6,746 bases of DNA from assembly GCA_937983065.1 (NCBI GenBank), contig CALKAL010000034.1, positions 1 to 6,746 on the forward strand, in the 5' to 3' direction. The stretch is from an uncultured Bacillaceae bacterium (GTDB lineage Bacteria > Bacillota > Bacilli > Bacillales > Alkalibacillaceae). Below, one piece after another: positions 5,357-6,746 of the stretch. The number at the start of each line of letters is the position of its first letter. The first letter of the stretch is position 1. Position numbers and translations under genes: made by a program. A model generated the notes under the pieces. That model saw only the letters and a program-made list of their open reading frames with translations, was not told the DNA's origin and ran no database searches.

Positions 5357-6583
5357 ATGGAATGGGGGAAGTCACTCTTGATCTGGGTTGAGGAAATTGG
5401 CTACGGAATACTTTATTTATTTTTACAGCCATTATTTTATATAACAATTTTATTAGCGCTTGTAACGGGTTATGATCGAGTTAAACGTGATCGTCAATTG
5501 TTCGGACAACGGGTTTTCCCACGCTTTGCGGAGTGGAAAAAGACGGTGATGTGGAGTATTTTGTTCGGATTATTGTATTCTTCTCTCCTCGTTTTCACAG
5601 GGGCGATGATAAGTTACGAATGGACGATTGTTTTTTCGATAGTCATCGTTCTTTTGGTGTTATTTAATCAAGTTGCCCTTCTGTCTCCAGCTTATACAGT
5701 GAGCATTACAGCTATCGCCTTATTTATTTTAAATGAAATAAATGTGACTTATCCATTTATTGAACGTGCATTAATAACGGATTTTGAATTAATGAGTTAT
5801 TTATTAATAGCCTTGCTTATCGTTGAGATGGTGCTTCACATGACGACGAGGCGCAATCGAACGTTTCCGAACATTCATAAAGGGGATCGGGGAAAATATA
5901 TCGGCTCCCATTTAGCAAAACGGTTAATTGTCGTTCCGATGTTCGTTCCAGTTCCAGATGGCGTCTTAACATTAAGTCCAATTTTCGAATGGTGGCCGTT
6001 ATTGCCGTTAGGAAGTGATGGATTTAGTTTAATGCTAGTTCCCTTTCTGCTTGGTTTTTCCCAACGTTTTCGTGGTCATTTTAGTGAAGTCGGCGCGAAA
6101 CGGGTGGCACGCTGGCTTTCGATGTTAATTGTTATTTGTGTTGGACTAGCTGTCGGTGCGATATACGTTGAGGAGTTAACGTTAGCGATATTTATCGTTG
6201 CTATATTCGGTCGATTAGGCATATTTTTGTTGATACGCTTTCTCGATATGGAAAAGCGACCAATTTTCACGCCGCGAACTGATGGGATGATTGTACTCGG
6301 CGTTATTCCGAACTCGCCTGCTAGTGAAATGAATATTCAAGTCGGTGAAATTATTGAAAAAGTTCACGACATTCCAGTAACGAATGAACATGAATTTTTC
6401 GAAGTTATGAGCGAACATCGGACGTATTGTAAGCTGGCAATTCGAAATTTGGATGGAGAAACCCGCTTTGCCCAACGTCCATTGTATGAAGGCGAACTCC
6501 ATGAGCTCGGATTAATTTTTGTGAAAGAAACACCGCGGTTCAAGTTGAAAACAGAAACATTGGAAATGGAAACAACGGAATAA
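5357..6583 (+). CDS. minJ: Cell division topological determinant MinJ (polytopic membrane protein with C-terminal PDZ)
   Basis: MinJ bridges DivIVA at septa and poles to MinD/MinCD, preventing extra division next to a finished septum; in B. subtilis its loss also affects swarming. The 408-residue product has about six to eight membrane segments (around 16-39, 66-86, 90-110, 112-128, 145-161, 213-234, 253-271 and 275-296) and a C-terminal PDZ domain (about 302-390, with MIVLGVIPNSPASEM and VGEIIEKVHDIPV). Stretches resembling B. subtilis MinJ are LQPLFY...GYDRVKRDRQ near the N-terminus, the following FAEWK and ALLSPAYTVSIT. Length and position after ctpB match the Bacillus locus as I remember it. 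ATG 5357 has only a weak site (AGGAT, 5344-5348). A TTG at 5378 has a better one (GGGGGAAG, 5364-5371), but would remove MEWGKSLL, which aligns with the family N-terminus, so the ATG is kept. No good promoter was found in the gap after the ctpB terminator. Confidence 0.88.
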   Translation: MEWGKSLLIWVEEIGYGILYLFLQPLFYITILLALVTGYDRVKRDRQLFGQRVFPRFAEWKKTVMWSILFGLLYSSLLVFTGAMISYEWTIVFSIVIVLLVLFNQVALLSPAYTVSITAIALFILNEINVTYPFIERALITDFELMSYLLIALLIVEMVLHMTTRRNRTFPNIHKGDRGKYIGSHLAKRLIVVPMFVPVPDGVLTLSPIFEWWPLLPLGSDGFSLMLVPFLLGFSQRFRGHFSEVGAKRVARWLSMLIVICVGLAVGAIYVEELTLAIFIVAIFGRLGIFLLIRFLDMEKRPIFTPRTDGMIVLGVIPNSPASEMNIQVGEIIEKVHDIPVTNEHEFFEVMSEHRTYCKLAIRNLDGETRFAQRPLYEGELHELGLIFVKETPRFKLKTETLEMETTE

Positions 6584-6596
6584 ATTGAAGTATAGA

Positions 6597-6660
6597 GTTG
6601 AAACGCTAATTGTTTAAGGTATATCTAGCTTAAATGTGCAGCGTTTCAGCTTTTCTTTTT
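6597..6660 (+). terminator. Terminator with a long branched hairpin after minJ
   Basis: GTTGAAACGCT (6597-6607) pairs with AGCGTTTCAGC (6640-6650), 11 bp with one G-U pair, followed by TTTTCTTTTT. The 32-base loop is unusually long but contains a second stem, TTTAAG (6613-6618) with CTTAAA (6629-6634). It starts 14 bases after the minJ stop codon. The remaining DNA to the window end (6661-6746) shows no gene or site I can support. Confidence 0.75.
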
Positions 6661-6746
6661 GTTAGGTTCCTTCATGGTTGAAACCTTGGTGTAGTGTTAT
6701 GCAGGAATTACGGGTGTGTGTCTATCAGTCTTAATTGGCGAGTTTG

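Noticed and set aside
6215..6502. 95-codon minus-strand open frame antisense to the MinJ PDZ region
   Set aside because: It lies opposite a conserved domain, has no recognisable product and is not supported by a ribosome binding site.

Overview
The window looks like chromosomal DNA from a low-GC, Gram-positive Bacillaceae-type bacterium. FtsE, FtsX, a CtpB-type S41 protease and MinJ lie together and in the same direction, as I recall for this locus in Bacillus and its relatives. Ribosome binding sites are purine-rich (AGGAGG type), starts are mostly ATG, and intergenic DNA is AT-rich. The extracytoplasmic parts of FtsX, the M23 protein and CtpB are rich in Asp and Glu, which would fit an alkaliphilic or salt-adapted member, but that is only an inference. 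I cannot name a species.

Layout. Positions 1-118 (minus strand) hold the first 39 codons of a lipoprotein gene that runs off the left edge. A 481-bp AT-rich region (119-599) separates it from the divergent ftsE. It holds a candidate minus-strand -10, a candidate extended -10 for ftsE, a 12-bp palindrome and two hairpins, but no convincing gene. Next come ftsE (600-1286), ftsX (1276-2163, overlapping ftsE by 11 bp) and a secreted coiled-coil/M23 peptidase gene (2195-3598), closed by a strong terminator (about 3638-3674). A separate unit holds ctpB (start near 3740, stop 5233) with its own terminator (5243-5278). minJ (5357-6583) ends the set with a third hairpin/T-tract (6597-6660). The last 86 bp show nothing I can assign.

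How the genes fit together. FtsE (cytoplasmic ATPase) and FtsX (membrane protein with an extracellular loop) form a mechanotransmission complex that activates a peptidoglycan hydrolase outside the membrane. The gene directly after ftsX encodes a protein with a signal peptide, a long two-part coiled coil with a CwlO/PcsB/EnvC-like hinge, and an M23 (LytM) domain with all expected catalytic residues. It is the natural candidate for the hydrolase controlled by FtsEX. CtpB is a membrane-anchored PDZ/S41 protease with a peptidoglycan-binding tail. MinJ links DivIVA to MinCD at division sites and poles. The window is therefore a compact cell-wall cleavage and division-site module.

I did not find a clearly undescribed system. 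The observations most worth a second look are the M23 catalytic domain in the FtsEX-partner position, its two-cysteine insert, the hairpin just upstream of the ftsE ribosome binding site, and the structured, non-coding-looking DNA at about 200-385.
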